Made by a program: the position numbers and the translations under genes
In this document: in pieces, positions 21,015 through 30,661 of the stretch
How the letters are laid out: each line of letters starts with the position of its first letter
Numbering within the stretch: the stretch's first letter is position 1
Source: Hygrophila difformis
Taxonomy: Eukaryota; Streptophyta; Magnoliopsida; Lamiales; Acanthaceae
Direction: 5' to 3'
DNA length: 64,000 nucleotides
Assembly: GCA_030278955.1 (NCBI GenBank)
Contig: JAOANR010000002.1
Coordinates: 20,632,057-20,696,056 of the forward strand
Notes under the pieces: generated by a model
Told to the model about the DNA's origin: nothing
The model's database searches: none
Seen by the model: only the letters and a program-made list of their open reading frames with translations

Positions 21015-21476
21015 TAGAATTATTGGGGTAATTCGAATTGAGAATGCATGAAGGATGAAGTAGGATCTTACCCAATTAATCCTTGCAAAGGAATGAGATA
21101 TCATCTAATTCGAATTGTTGAGCAATTCGAATTAATTCGAATTGAATAACTCGAATTGATGAAGTCCTTTCCTTGCTCAAAATTGACTAAGGCATATACC
21201 TCAAGAGGAAGGTGAATTCGAATTGTTCAGCAATTCGAATTAATTCGAATTGCACAATTCGAATTGGTAAGAGATGGAAAAATAAACTAAGGCATGAATG
21301 GATGGTATGCAATACAATGTGGTTTCCCATGCCAATTCGAATTGTTGAACCAATTCGAATTAATTCGAATTGGAGAATTCAAATTGGTTAGAAACCACAT
21401 GAAGGAAATTTTTGGTTGTGCAATTCGAATTTCTTAGGCAATTCGAGATAATTCGAATTGCCTCAATTCGAATTAC
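21015..21476. repeat. TTCGAA dyad cluster, 3' LTR, leader side
   Basis: About 14 TTCGAA cores, mostly as AATTCGAATT. Several occur as two decamers back to back with flanking bases that extend the palindrome. It lies downstream of the LTR TATA, so it is in transcribed leader. The counterpart in the 5' LTR is 40397-40855. Confidence 0.8.
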
Positions 21477-22345
21477 ACATTTTCAAACACTAACAATTTT
21501 TGTTCTCACAAGTATGAGTTAGGTGAACACTGTGCTGTAATGATGGGTTTAGATTTACTAAATCCCTCATCTCACATCAATGTCACTTCACAGCCACCCT
21601 AGTGAGGTTTTCAAGAAATAAACAAACACATGTCCAGTGGGTATTGGCATGATTTAAACCCTATTTCTACAAACAAATGATCAAATATCAAAGAACCTAA
21701 AACATCTAGAAAATCAAGAACTGCATGAATAAAGCTAAGAACACCTATGTCATCTAAGGCAGCATAAAAATAAAAACAGGGCAGGAAAAATAAGACATAA
21801 AGGTAAATACTAACAAACCTAAAAATGTCTAAACCTAAGAACACTTATTTGAAGCTCTAAGGCACAAAATCAAGCTAACAACCCACCAAACATGTATTTA
21901 TTAAGTTTGAATGTCAACTAGGACATAATAAATGTAACCTAGTTGAAACAAACAAACATGCTAAGCATTTATTTCTAAAGAAAGCATTAAAGAGTGTCAA
22001 AACACATGAATAACACCATTTCTGGAAATTTTCTTGTATTGACACTTTGAAAGCAAAATAAAGAACCCAAAACCATCATTAACTTGAAGGTATGGTTTAT
22101 TCCACTAGAAAGCATATAAAAATATGGAAATGGCTACTCTAAGGGTTACACAAACTGCTTCTATACTACACTAAGATCAAAGCATGTAAAAATTACACTA
22201 CTTGCAAGAAAAATAAACTAAACTAAACTAAACTACCTACCTAACCCTTAAGGGGTGTGGAACCTCCTGCTGTTCTTTTTGTCCCAAGCTGCTTTTTTGG
22301 CAGAATTCTTGATCTAAGGATATTTCTTGTGTTGAGGGAGGTCAG

Positions 22346-22353
22346 CTTTTATA
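22346..22353 (-). promoter_or_regulatory. TATA box of the Athila-1 3' LTR
   Basis: TATAAAAG on the minus strand, about 800 bp into the LTR and immediately downstream of the TTCGAA cluster 22425-22820. Confidence 0.65.
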
Positions 22354-22424
22354 GACAAACTTCGAAACCCTAGGCCCACCAATTTATGCTCATGCTCCAC
22401 AGCTTCAATGAGTGAAGTTCGAAT

Positions 22425-22820
22425 TCATTCAATCAATTCGAATTAATTCGAATTGTGAGGTCTCCTCCTTGAGCTGGAAATGTGGCTTTCAGTTGTCAAT
22501 TCGAATTGTTTGTGAAGAATTCGAATTGGTCTTTTCTCGAATTGGATGAGGGTTTCTGCTTGGCTTCCTTGCATTTGTTGGCAATTCGAATTGTTTGTGC
22601 CAATTCGAATTAATTCGAATTAGACAATTCGAATTGCATCTTCTTCTTGCCTTTGGGTTTCTTCTCTCTTCATTCCCTAATTCGAATTAATTCGAATTTG
22701 AACAATTCGAATTAGGCTTCTGCATCCCTTCCCAACACTTAACCATTTCTTGTTCTCTTCAGCAATTCGAATTGTTTGTGCCAATTCGAATTAATTCGAA
22801 TTGCACAATTCGAATTGTGC
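22425..22820. repeat. TTCGAA dyad cluster, 3' LTR, upstream of TATA
   Basis: About 16 TTCGAA cores in 400 bp, in modules of one decamer, a gap, two decamers back to back, a gap, one decamer. The counterpart in the 5' LTR is 41808-42203. Placed 70-470 bp upstream of the TATA box it looks like an enhancer. Confidence 0.8.
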
Positions 22821-23149
22821 TTCAACACTTAGCCAAAATTCAGTTGTGGGATTTTCAATCTTTTTCCTATCTTTTTGGATTTTGTGGGCTCTTTTATTCT
22901 TTTGCCCATCTTTTCATTCCTTTTTCTTTTCTTTTTCCTTTTTTCATGTTTTTGGGTTTTTCTAACACAAATACAATTTAAAATTGCATATTTTGTGTCT
23001 TTTTATTACCGGGTCGACGTTTTTACAAACTAGCATTAATCTGTCAAATTCAACTGCTTTCTTATTACAATAAGATGGAAACACGATCAAAATGTCCGTC
23101 TCAGACACGGAAAGTGATTGGAAATAATGGACAATTTTGGCCATTATCA

Positions 23150-23164
23150 ACATCCTCACATTTA
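23150..23164 (-). other. Polypurine tract of Athila-1
   Basis: The minus strand reads TAAATGTGAGGATGT directly before the LTR start TGATAA. It is moderately purine-rich rather than a pure run. Near-identical motifs occur at 29085-29099, 31535-31549 and 45554-45568. Confidence 0.65.
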
Positions 23165-24770
23165 ATACTGATCGTCCCCGAGCAGTCAGAGTCAGTGCTC
23201 CTAGGAGCTTAGACTCTGCATATTCAATCCATTTGCGTGGCCTCAGAAACTTCATTCTTCTTATATTGGGATAAGACAATCAAAATTACAAGTATTAAAC
23301 TCTCTTGGCTGCAGTGTTTAATGGAATGATACTTCTCACTTAAGTGAACACACAAACCAATCATTATTGTTAATTCTTCTTGAATAAATGTTTAGAAAAA
23401 ATTCATTGGCTTACTTCTTGAATTCAGGCATGACATGATCATTGATTAATAGAAACAGAGCCTCACATATAGTAGAATCGGAAAGTTCACTCACTCTCAA
23501 GATTGGCTTTTATCGTCAACGCTCAAAATCCAATTCAATTAAATTCTCCCACAAGCTTGCAACTGGACCAACTCGCCACCGGCTCATTTCCTCAAATCGA
23601 GATCCCGAGGTCTTATTCAAGATTATAACGGGGCATACGGTTGTAACATTTGGTAGGAAAGGAAAAATATTGGGCTAAAAAGTGACACGACACCATTCCA
23701 CCATAACTTGGCATTTTTTAGAATTTATGATCATCGTTATTTCTTTCTTTCTTTTGTTTTTCTTTCCTTTTCTATTGCATGACATTAGACTTTGTCTAAT
23801 TTGCTTTGTCATTTGCAACTTATTCTTGTTGAATAGATCTCAACTTTTTTTTTTTTTTGAATCGGTTTATAGCATACCGATTGATACATATTTGATGATC
23901 AAAAATTACAATGCCTTGATGGGATGCCTCATGTACACTTGGGTTTGATTTTCTTGGTCTTTTTGTAAGGCTGGGAATAATATAGTGGTTTCAAAGAAAA
24001 ATTAGGCTTAAAGGCTCAAGTTGGTTAATCCTAAAGGGAAAATGTTTTTGGGTTTGGAATTCAAACGAAAGCCAAAATTTTGGGTTTTCTAAGTGCCTCG
24101 ATCATTTGCTCGATTTCGGGAATATGGCATGGTCTTGAATCGGTCCCAATCGCAAGTTCTAGTGTCCTTTAATCGAATTGATTTTCACACAACAAGGAAT
24201 AGAATGAGTAAAAGTGACTCATGGCTCAAATCTCACATGGTATGGTTTGATTATGTCATACACTTATTCTCAAATTTAGCCTTTGAAAAATTTCTTACAA
24301 CTTATTCAATCAAATTCTCAACATGAAGATTTGTTTTTCTTTCAAGTGATCATATCATTGGATTTTTATAGCTCAAAACTTCAAGAATTCATGTCATGCA
24401 TATTTTTAATTGTTTTATCCCAATGTAATAGTCTGAAGATTTCATCATTAGCCTAAATTCAACATGTGAATTTAGGTGACAGATTTATGCTTGTTTTATG
24501 CCGGTTTGTTTAATTGAAAGCAGTAAAAAGACACTGTGAACATGCAAGCATGTCACAGCTTGTTTTTGGCGTGACAGTCACTTATTCATCTTGGACTGCC
24601 ACATCTTTTTCAAATAATAGAGAACTCAAGATGAAATTCTCTTTTGGAAAGCGGTAAATGTAGATCAGTTACAATAGATTTCCATGGTGAGGATTGAAAG
24701 TGCACTGAATGACTGGAAAATCTAATGCATGATGTTTACAATGGAGCTCGCATGAATGTGATCACTTAGC
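23165..24770 (-). other. 3' untranslated region between ORF3 and the polypurine tract
   Basis: AT-rich with no convincing ORF. The part from 24197 is shared with Athila-2 (16640 onward). A hairpin with arms CTGTG-CATGC and GCATG-CACAG lies at 24534-24558 and a T run at 23846-23858. Nothing else is recognised. Confidence 0.5.
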
Positions 24771-26078
24771 TTAGTCCTTCTTCTCCGTGGGCTGTGTGGA
24801 GGATCCGGTGGCATCTCCTGGATGTGATGGGAACTTGCTGAGGATGGTCTTCATCATTTCGGCTTGATTGTCGAACATTCTGGCTTGACTGGCGAACACT
24901 GCTTCAAACATTTTTCTATTCTTTTCCTCACTCTCAGTCCTTTCTTGATGCTGCCTTGCTGCTTCCTTTCTGAACTCCTCTTCTCTCTCAAGCATTCTCA
25001 GCCTAAACTCTTCCTCTTTCTGCATTTGTTTCTCGTGAGTCGAAACAATGACATCGGCCAAAGATCTGACACTCTGCATCATTGACTCTCCCATTCTGCT
25101 CACTGCTTCTAGAGTTTGAGAATCAGCTGGATACTGAGACACAGTCGGGCTTCTGCGAGAGGGTCGGACTGGATGTCTTCGTGATAAGCTTGGAGTGGAA
25201 ACATCAGTTCCAGGATGAGTGGGAGTGGGAGCAGGTTCTGTTGGTGTGACTGCAGCTTCTTCTGCTGAAGGTACCGCTTCAGTACGGTCCTTCTTCTTGC
25301 GTCCTGCTGTTGGTGTCCTAGGAGTGTATCTGGATTGAGCGTCTGATTCTTCCGGCATAATGTATGTAACTGGTTTAGTTATCCTTGTCTTTGGGACTGG
25401 GATTGGCCGGCTCATATCAATAAGATCGCTCTCTGCAAAAACTGTTAGATCTACTCCTTGGGCCTCACAAATTCTCCTGATGAGGTTGGGATAGCATAAA
25501 GCAGCAGCTCTGGTGCCTGTGACTTTTGTGGTCATGACATGGAAAATCTGCTCCCCCACGTTGATCTTCAGTCCATGCCAAATCTTGGCAAAACCCTTCA
25601 ACATTCGACCAGATGTTTCATGTGCATGAGGGTTTGGCCTAATCTTCGACATGTAGAAGTCATAGGAGGGTTGAAACTCCAGCTTCAGGTGCTTTGCTTT
25701 GAAGGGGATTTCACCAGTGTAGCTCTCAGCAGTAAGAGACCTAGTGATGTTGTCGTGATATTGCCTGTCAGCTGCCCTGCTTGCTCCCTTCTCGAAATGC
25801 TCAAATGTCGGAATTTCTGACCTCCAGTTGGGTGTGCCAAGGAAGTTGTTCAAGTATTCTCCAGAGATGTTTACGTCGAATCCTCGCACCCAACTTGTCT
25901 TTCGTGTGGCATTGATGTTGCAGTAGAATTCCCGAACCAATTCTGCTATCCCGGGTTCAGCGTGATGCTTAAGGAACTCAGTCCATCCGTGGTTTTCTTT
26001 TAGCCTGAGTAGCATTGGATGATCTGTCAGTTCTGGACTGAATCCTTTATCAGGGACGAATACTCCAGCCAGTGCCAT
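24771..26078 (-). CDS. Athila-1 env-position ORF3, Transposase_32-like
   Basis: A 435-residue ORF that is open throughout. The N-terminal domain has FVPDKGF (7-13), WVRG (63-66) and GTPNW (81-85), then INVG (172-175) and PNLIRRICEAQGVDLT (197-212). A Ser/Pro/Thr-rich linker follows, then an Arg/Glu-rich coiled coil (about 345-420). These landmarks line up in order with the antisense protein at 851-2167. I see no signal peptide or membrane segment, so 'env-like' refers only to position after pol. An in-frame TGA at 26082-26084 separates it from ORF2, with only one codon before the ORF3 ATG, so ORF2 and ORF3 may once have been one protein or may be joined by readthrough. Confidence 0.7.
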   Translation of the reverse strand: MALAGVFVPDKGFSPELTDHPMLLRLKENHGWTEFLKHHAEPGIAELVREFYCNINATRKTSWVRGFDVNISGEYLNNFLGTPNWRSEIPTFEHFEKGASRAADRQYHDNITRSLTAESYTGEIPFKAKHLKLEFQPSYDFYMSKIRPNPHAHETSGRMLKGFAKIWHGLKINVGEQIFHVMTTKVTGTRAAALCYPNLIRRICEAQGVDLTVFAESDLIDMSRPIPVPKTRITKPVTYIMPEESDAQSRYTPRTPTAGRKKKDRTEAVPSAEEAAVTPTEPAPTPTHPGTDVSTPSLSRRHPVRPSRRSPTVSQYPADSQTLEAVSRMGESMMQSVRSLADVIVSTHEKQMQKEEEFRLRMLEREEEFRKEAARQHQERTESEEKNRKMFEAVFASQARMFDNQAEMMKTILSKFPSHPGDATGSSTQPTEKKD

Positions 26079-26081
26079 GTA

Positions 26082-28568
26082 TCATCCCGCATTCTGCTCA
26101 TTCCCGTTGAACCTCCTCATTATATCAGCATCATCCCTGATGCGGAATTTTCTGAACTTCTTAGTGGACACACCCAGTCTGCCCCTTGAAGTTGAGTTGG
26201 CCCAATAATCAGCCGATCGCACTGATCCGGTTGATTCTTGGGTTCCTTCAGTTCCTGCTTGTTCTCCATCAGAGTCGGAATTCTCCCTTGGTTGTTCCCT
26301 CTGTTCAGTTTGCTCGTGCTGTTCTGATTCAACCTGTGTATTCGGTTGTGGCTCTTCCTCAGTTTGTTCCAACTCAGTTTCTTCACCTCGTTGAGTTGCT
26401 CCCTGCTCGTGCAAATTACAAGGATCTTCGGGGAATACGGAGTCTAGGAAATCCTCGTGAAGATAAGGATCATCTACATGTTGATATTCCTTTTGTGATG
26501 CCTCGACTTCCCTCCTGATGGTCAAATCTTCGAATTCCTCCCCCATATCATCTCCTTGTTCCACAGGAATATTGAGATCGTATTGGAGTATTTGCTGAAA
26601 CGACTTGTCCTTAAAATAGTTTTCTATGGTTTCCAAGTCCGTTCGCTTGTCACCACTACTGCTTTCAGTTCTCGTTGTTTCTTGCGCTGTGGGTTGCGGT
26701 TGAGTAGTGGCTGCCGCCAGAGTTTGTGCCGCTATTTCATTCAAATCACTCGCAAGCTCGGCTAACTTCTTCTTTGACTCTTCAAGTCTTTCATTGCTCT
26801 CGTGCACCATTTCCTCTATTTCCTCTGTAGGCTTCATTCCCTCCATTGCTTTCTCGACATCCGCCCTTGTGTCATTTCTGCGAGCAGTGGATCTCTTCAC
26901 TTGTTCTTGCTTGTCCTTAGCCCATTCTGCTGGTTCAGCTTTCACCTTGACAGGAATAATGTCGGTTCCGCGGGTTATCTGACAATCATCGTCCCCGACC
27001 TCAACCTGTATTTCAGTGTCAGCTTTCTTCTTCCTCTCCAGCTCAGTCTGCAATTTTTCAGCCGCTTTTCTATTCTCCTCTTCCTCTCGAGCTTTTCTAA
27101 TATTTTCCTCCATTTCTGCCTTCCTGGCGTCTTCTTCTGCTTTCTTGGCCTCCTCTTCAGCTGCCTTGGCCATTTGTTCTTTCCAAAGTCGATTTTTCTC
27201 GGCCCTTGCAGCTTCCATTTTCTGCTTCCACTCCTCCGTCTCTTTTGCCATTTCGATCTCAGCCTCCTCCTTCTCCCTTCTTGCTCTTTCAGCTTGTCGG
27301 GCCTCGTACTCGGCTTTCCTCTGTGCCTCAATCCTATCCATCTCAGCTTCCTCTTGAGCTATCCTTGCTGCTTCTGTATCAGCATCTTCTTGGGCTTTGC
27401 GCAGCTGCTCTTTCTTGGATAACTGAGTAGCTGGCTTCTTGCCTTTGTCTTTTTGCTTGGGAGGCTCATCATAGAATTTGGGCACAGGGGGAATGATCCT
27501 TGGCTGACTCGGAGGTTCTTGGATTTTGATCTGAGGCTCAGCAGACTTTTCAGACTTTTCTTTATCTGCCAACTTTATCAGTTTTCTCTTCTTCTTGGGT
27601 GGCTCTGGTTCGGATTCAGTCTGAGAGGGTTTAGATTCGGCAGGCTCAGATTGCTCGGAGGTCGGATCAACATAATCGTCAATGATCTGTTCTTCATCCT
27701 CAACACTCAATCCAAATTCCGGTCCTTTGATCTTCAGAAATTTTTGGATGAATTTAGGCTCAGACATGGCCGTGAGTTGCGCAGTCCATTTTAGTGTGAA
27801 ATATCTGCCTAGGACACCTTGGAATCCCGTGTTATACTGCAGACGAGGTCGGTGTTCTTGACAGTGCCTTAGACCTTCTGCATCCATTTCACGTAGCAAG
27901 TCAAGGAACCTCTTTTTCATCTCCGTGTACAAGGTGTCCACAATGTCTGCCTCTTTCTCCTTTAGATGTCCTAGGTCTCGGACTGGTGGAATGTTGAGAT
28001 ACTCCAAACACTTGTTTTTGCCCATGACTGAGATCTGTTTCCTCTTGCGTCCCATTCTGTCCCATGACCTGTTTCGAATCATCGCGATGCATTCAGCTCT
28101 CATTAGCTCGAAATTGGGCATCCCCTTCATTGTAGTCTCTCGGGGCTCAACTGCCGGAATCCTTTGTGGTAAGAAGACTGGCAGAATCTCCACTTTTCCC
28201 GGAGGTATTACTATTCCCGGTTTTAGTACAGACTCCCTGATGTCCTTTTCCCATTTTCCCCATGTAATCATGTATTCCCCCCACAGTTTCCTGGCTGCTT
28301 TTGTTTTCTGAATGATCGAATCCAGCATTGGAGTGTGGTGGGCTTGTCCGTAGTTCAGTACCGCCTGGAGAGAATCCCGGAAGTTGAATGTCATTTCAGT
28401 ATGACGCTCTTTTGCACGCAATGTCAGCCATAGCTGCTCCTCCGGTCCGCAAATGGTCCCATTGTCGAATAGTTCCTTCTTGTACGTAAATGGAAAGGTC
28501 TCCGGCATGGAGAGTACACCAGTTGACGCAACTAAGTACGGTGGAGGCGTCTTGGGGGCATAATGCAT
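26082..28568 (-). CDS. Athila-1 env-position ORF2, long coiled-coil protein
   Basis: An 828-residue ORF. The first ~280 residues form a globular part shared with Athila-2 (44065-45478), with EEQLWLT and YMITWGKWEK. Residues ~340-560 are a very long Lys/Glu/Ala coiled coil, followed by an acidic, Gln-rich C-terminal part. It resembles the 'Athila ORF-1' class of plant retroelement proteins of unknown function. Its frame is open upstream of the ATG, and that upstream part still resembles Athila-2, so the ATG is probably not an original start. ORF1 and ORF2 were most likely a single ORF split by a one-base loss in a C run near 28590. Confidence 0.65.
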   Translation of the reverse strand: MHYAPKTPPPYLVASTGVLSMPETFPFTYKKELFDNGTICGPEEQLWLTLRAKERHTEMTFNFRDSLQAVLNYGQAHHTPMLDSIIQKTKAARKLWGEYMITWGKWEKDIRESVLKPGIVIPPGKVEILPVFLPQRIPAVEPRETTMKGMPNFELMRAECIAMIRNRSWDRMGRKRKQISVMGKNKCLEYLNIPPVRDLGHLKEKEADIVDTLYTEMKKRFLDLLREMDAEGLRHCQEHRPRLQYNTGFQGVLGRYFTLKWTAQLTAMSEPKFIQKFLKIKGPEFGLSVEDEEQIIDDYVDPTSEQSEPAESKPSQTESEPEPPKKKRKLIKLADKEKSEKSAEPQIKIQEPPSQPRIIPPVPKFYDEPPKQKDKGKKPATQLSKKEQLRKAQEDADTEAARIAQEEAEMDRIEAQRKAEYEARQAERARREKEEAEIEMAKETEEWKQKMEAARAEKNRLWKEQMAKAAEEEAKKAEEDARKAEMEENIRKAREEEENRKAAEKLQTELERKKKADTEIQVEVGDDDCQITRGTDIIPVKVKAEPAEWAKDKQEQVKRSTARRNDTRADVEKAMEGMKPTEEIEEMVHESNERLEESKKKLAELASDLNEIAAQTLAAATTQPQPTAQETTRTESSSGDKRTDLETIENYFKDKSFQQILQYDLNIPVEQGDDMGEEFEDLTIRREVEASQKEYQHVDDPYLHEDFLDSVFPEDPCNLHEQGATQRGEETELEQTEEEPQPNTQVESEQHEQTEQREQPRENSDSDGEQAGTEGTQESTGSVRSADYWANSTSRGRLGVSTKKFRKFRIRDDADIMRRFNGNEQNAG

Positions 28569-28570
28569 TT

Positions 28571-29018
28571 TTACTTCCCTTGTAATGGGTGGATGAGGAC
28601 TGGATCAAAGGTTGCAGCTCTCCTATCTCCGAAGTGGATTTCAAGCATTCTGTTCCAATAAGCCCTCTGTCGTTTCATCCTCCAAACCATCCGCTCATAG
28701 TGAACTCTCGGGTCGTCAAACCGTTGATCGTACCTTGCCTCATCGAACTCCTGTTTCCAGAAATTACATACATGTTGGCAAAAGTCTCTTTCGAGGCCTG
28801 TCGCTCTATCATTTCTTTCTTCCTCTGGAATCGCATTCCACCAATGGTCCTTCATTTCGAACGTCCATTCAATCTGGTGGTCCATAGGCAGGTTATGCTC
28901 ATTCCTTATGGCCACCCTATTTTCCTCTGCCTCTTTCTTCAGCCTCTCAATTTCCAAGAAAGCACGATCTGGAGTTGTCTTTGGAAGACCCATCAGGGAA
29001 TCTATAATGAATTGATCC
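28571..29018 (-). CDS. Athila-1 env-position ORF1 (exon 2 of a spliced gene)
   Basis: The minus strand has an acceptor, TTTTCTCTCCAG, ending at 29019, and the frame is open from 29018 to the stop at 28571. Met at 28993 is a possible start without splicing. Joined to exon 1 (30467-30504) the reading phase agrees (two bases plus one). Visible segments include LPMDHQIEWTFEMKDHWW and MVWRMKRQRAYWNRMLEIH, which Athila-2 shares in diverged form (45478 down to about 45050). No known domain. The stop at 28571 results from the probable one-base loss near 28590. Confidence 0.6.
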
Positions 29019-30466
29019 CTGGAGAGAAAAGAGTTGGAACTATTTTTAACAAATTTTTGATAAGTGGATCCGAGTTGAAAGTTAACATCCTCACATTTAG
29101 AGCTAAGCTCTAAATGTGAGTTAATTGGTTTCTAATCGAATTTATAGAAAGAAAAACATAGAGCTGGATTGTTAAATCTAACTCTTATTATAGCAAAAAT
29201 AAGGAAAGCAAGAGAGAGATAAGGATCTTGGATCCTTAAAATTTTTCTTGGACTATAAATAGTCTAAGATGTTTTTGGGTGGTCGAAGGACCAAAAAGAG
29301 AATATTTCGTAGGTTGTTGAGCTTACGAAAGGATTTTTGATTTTTCTCATCACTTAACAAGTGATTTAAATCAGGTGAGATAGGGGAGATAAGAGATTAA
29401 TGATGAAAAGCAAATGCAAGCGACAAATTATGCAATTACTAGCATGTAACAATAGACCATGACTAAAACTAAGAATAAAAATGAAAGTAAAAGTAGACAT
29501 GCATACATACAAAAGGTGATTTTTGGATTTTTATGGAAAAGTGTTGACTTGTTTATTTAATGAAATTGAGGGTGTGAGTGGTCCCCCATTTGGATTTTGT
29601 TTTGGGAAGTGGGTTTTTAAGGAATATAAACAAAACATTCCTTGTGAACATTCCCCACTTGTCCCAAGTTGCACAAGAATCAACACTTAAACAAAGAACA
29701 TTCTGAAAATTTGTCTTTTTATACATAAATGCCATGCCAAAAGTGTTGGAAAAATTTTGGCATGGTTTCGTCTGCACCATGTGTCCCGTATGTGCAAAAA
29801 TCAACTTCTAGAGTTGAGTTTGCAAAGTGTGGAAACATGTACCCGACAAAAGCATTTATTACTAAAATACTCATATAATGGTATACATGCAAACACCAAA
29901 ACAACCAGACAAAATTGGTCCATCTACACTACTGTAATGTACTAATGTTACCAACAAAACTCATGCTTTAAAAACATAAATTTTGCAGATATCATCAATA
30001 TGCATTTTCAGTCATCATCAACAATTATCTACTGAAAAACAACACAGTGGCTAAAGAAAGCATGACCACAGTGTTAACCCTACTCACAGGTTACCAAAAC
30101 ATTAACTCAGATAAACAAAAATGCACACAAACAACAAAATGAACAAACCAAACTATAAAACTAAACAGAAACCATATTTTTAAGGGTTTTGCAACCCTTA
30201 TTTTCAAAATGAGAACACCCCCATCACAGAAACGTTCGAACCCTCAAACATGGCAGTTTCAGCATAAAGCCCTAAAAATCTAAGTTCTGCCTACTCGGTT
30301 TTAAGTCATTCCCGAACCTGCCTAACCTATTCCGACCACATTCCGACTCTCCCCGTCATGAAAAACAAAAGCATTCCCCTCCCCAACCCCGATTTCACAA
30401 GGAATACGAAGGGATACAACTGAAAACTGTGAAAACCGAGTGCGAAAATGAAAAAGAAACACTTAC
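29019..30466 (-). other. Predicted intron before the env-position ORFs
   Basis: The donor on the minus strand is GG-GTAAGT with the intron starting at 30466. The acceptor is CTCTCCAG at 29019. The 1448-nt interior is AT-rich and without ORFs of note. Near its 3' end it has a perfect inverted repeat with 14-bp arms (29090-29103 and 29107-29120) overlapping a polypurine-tract-like motif at 29085-29099. Athila-2 has a matching acceptor at 45479-45480. Confidence 0.55.
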
Positions 30467-30504
30467 CCCCTGCTCCCACTCGGATTCGATGACGAAGATG
30501 CCAT
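30467..30504 (-). CDS. Exon 1 of the Athila-1 env-position gene
   Basis: From ATG at 30504 it encodes MASSSSNPSGSR, then two bases before the donor GTAAGT. A pyrimidine-rich leader lies upstream (30505-30630), and at 30635-30642 there is TATA sequence in inverted orientation (TTTTTATA on this strand). The phase fits exon 2 at 29018. It is too short to call from coding signal, so the call rests on the donor, the acceptor, the phase and the Ser-rich start typical of plant proteins. Confidence 0.5.
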
Positions 30505-30661
30505 TTCCGACGAGTTTGAACGGAGGAAGGGTCGAGACGAGTGACTGGTTTTGCAAGGAAGAAGGGTTTCGCAAGAGAAAGAACGGGGGGTTTTGGAAAT
30601 GTGAAAAGTGAAAGTGAGGGTAAATGAGAGGGAAAGAGGGTATAAAAAGGATTCGGAAGGG

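Larger units (their letters stand above)
18404..23149 (-). repeat. 3' LTR of Athila-1 (4746 bp)
   Basis: It starts TGAAAC and ends TTATCA on the + strand (sense TGATAA...GTTTCA). It matches 37787-42533 throughout at an offset of 19383. By eye I saw about a dozen substitutions in the roughly 1.4 kb I compared, so the pair is young. Two clusters of TTCGAA dyads lie at 21015-21476 and 22425-22820, and a TATA box at 22346-22353. Short ORFs inside show no recognisable protein. Confidence 0.9.

Noticed and set aside
26082..26084. Programmed TGA readthrough between ORF2 and ORF3
   Set aside because: The context (TGATAC) does not match known strong plant readthrough contexts, and Athila-2 differs in frame at this border. 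Kept only as a possibility.
26982..27422. Long + strand ORFs opposite the env-position ORF2 (for example 26802-27422)
   Set aside because: They are mirror frames of a low-complexity Lys/Glu coiled coil, giving Phe/Ser/Leu-rich peptides with no motif.
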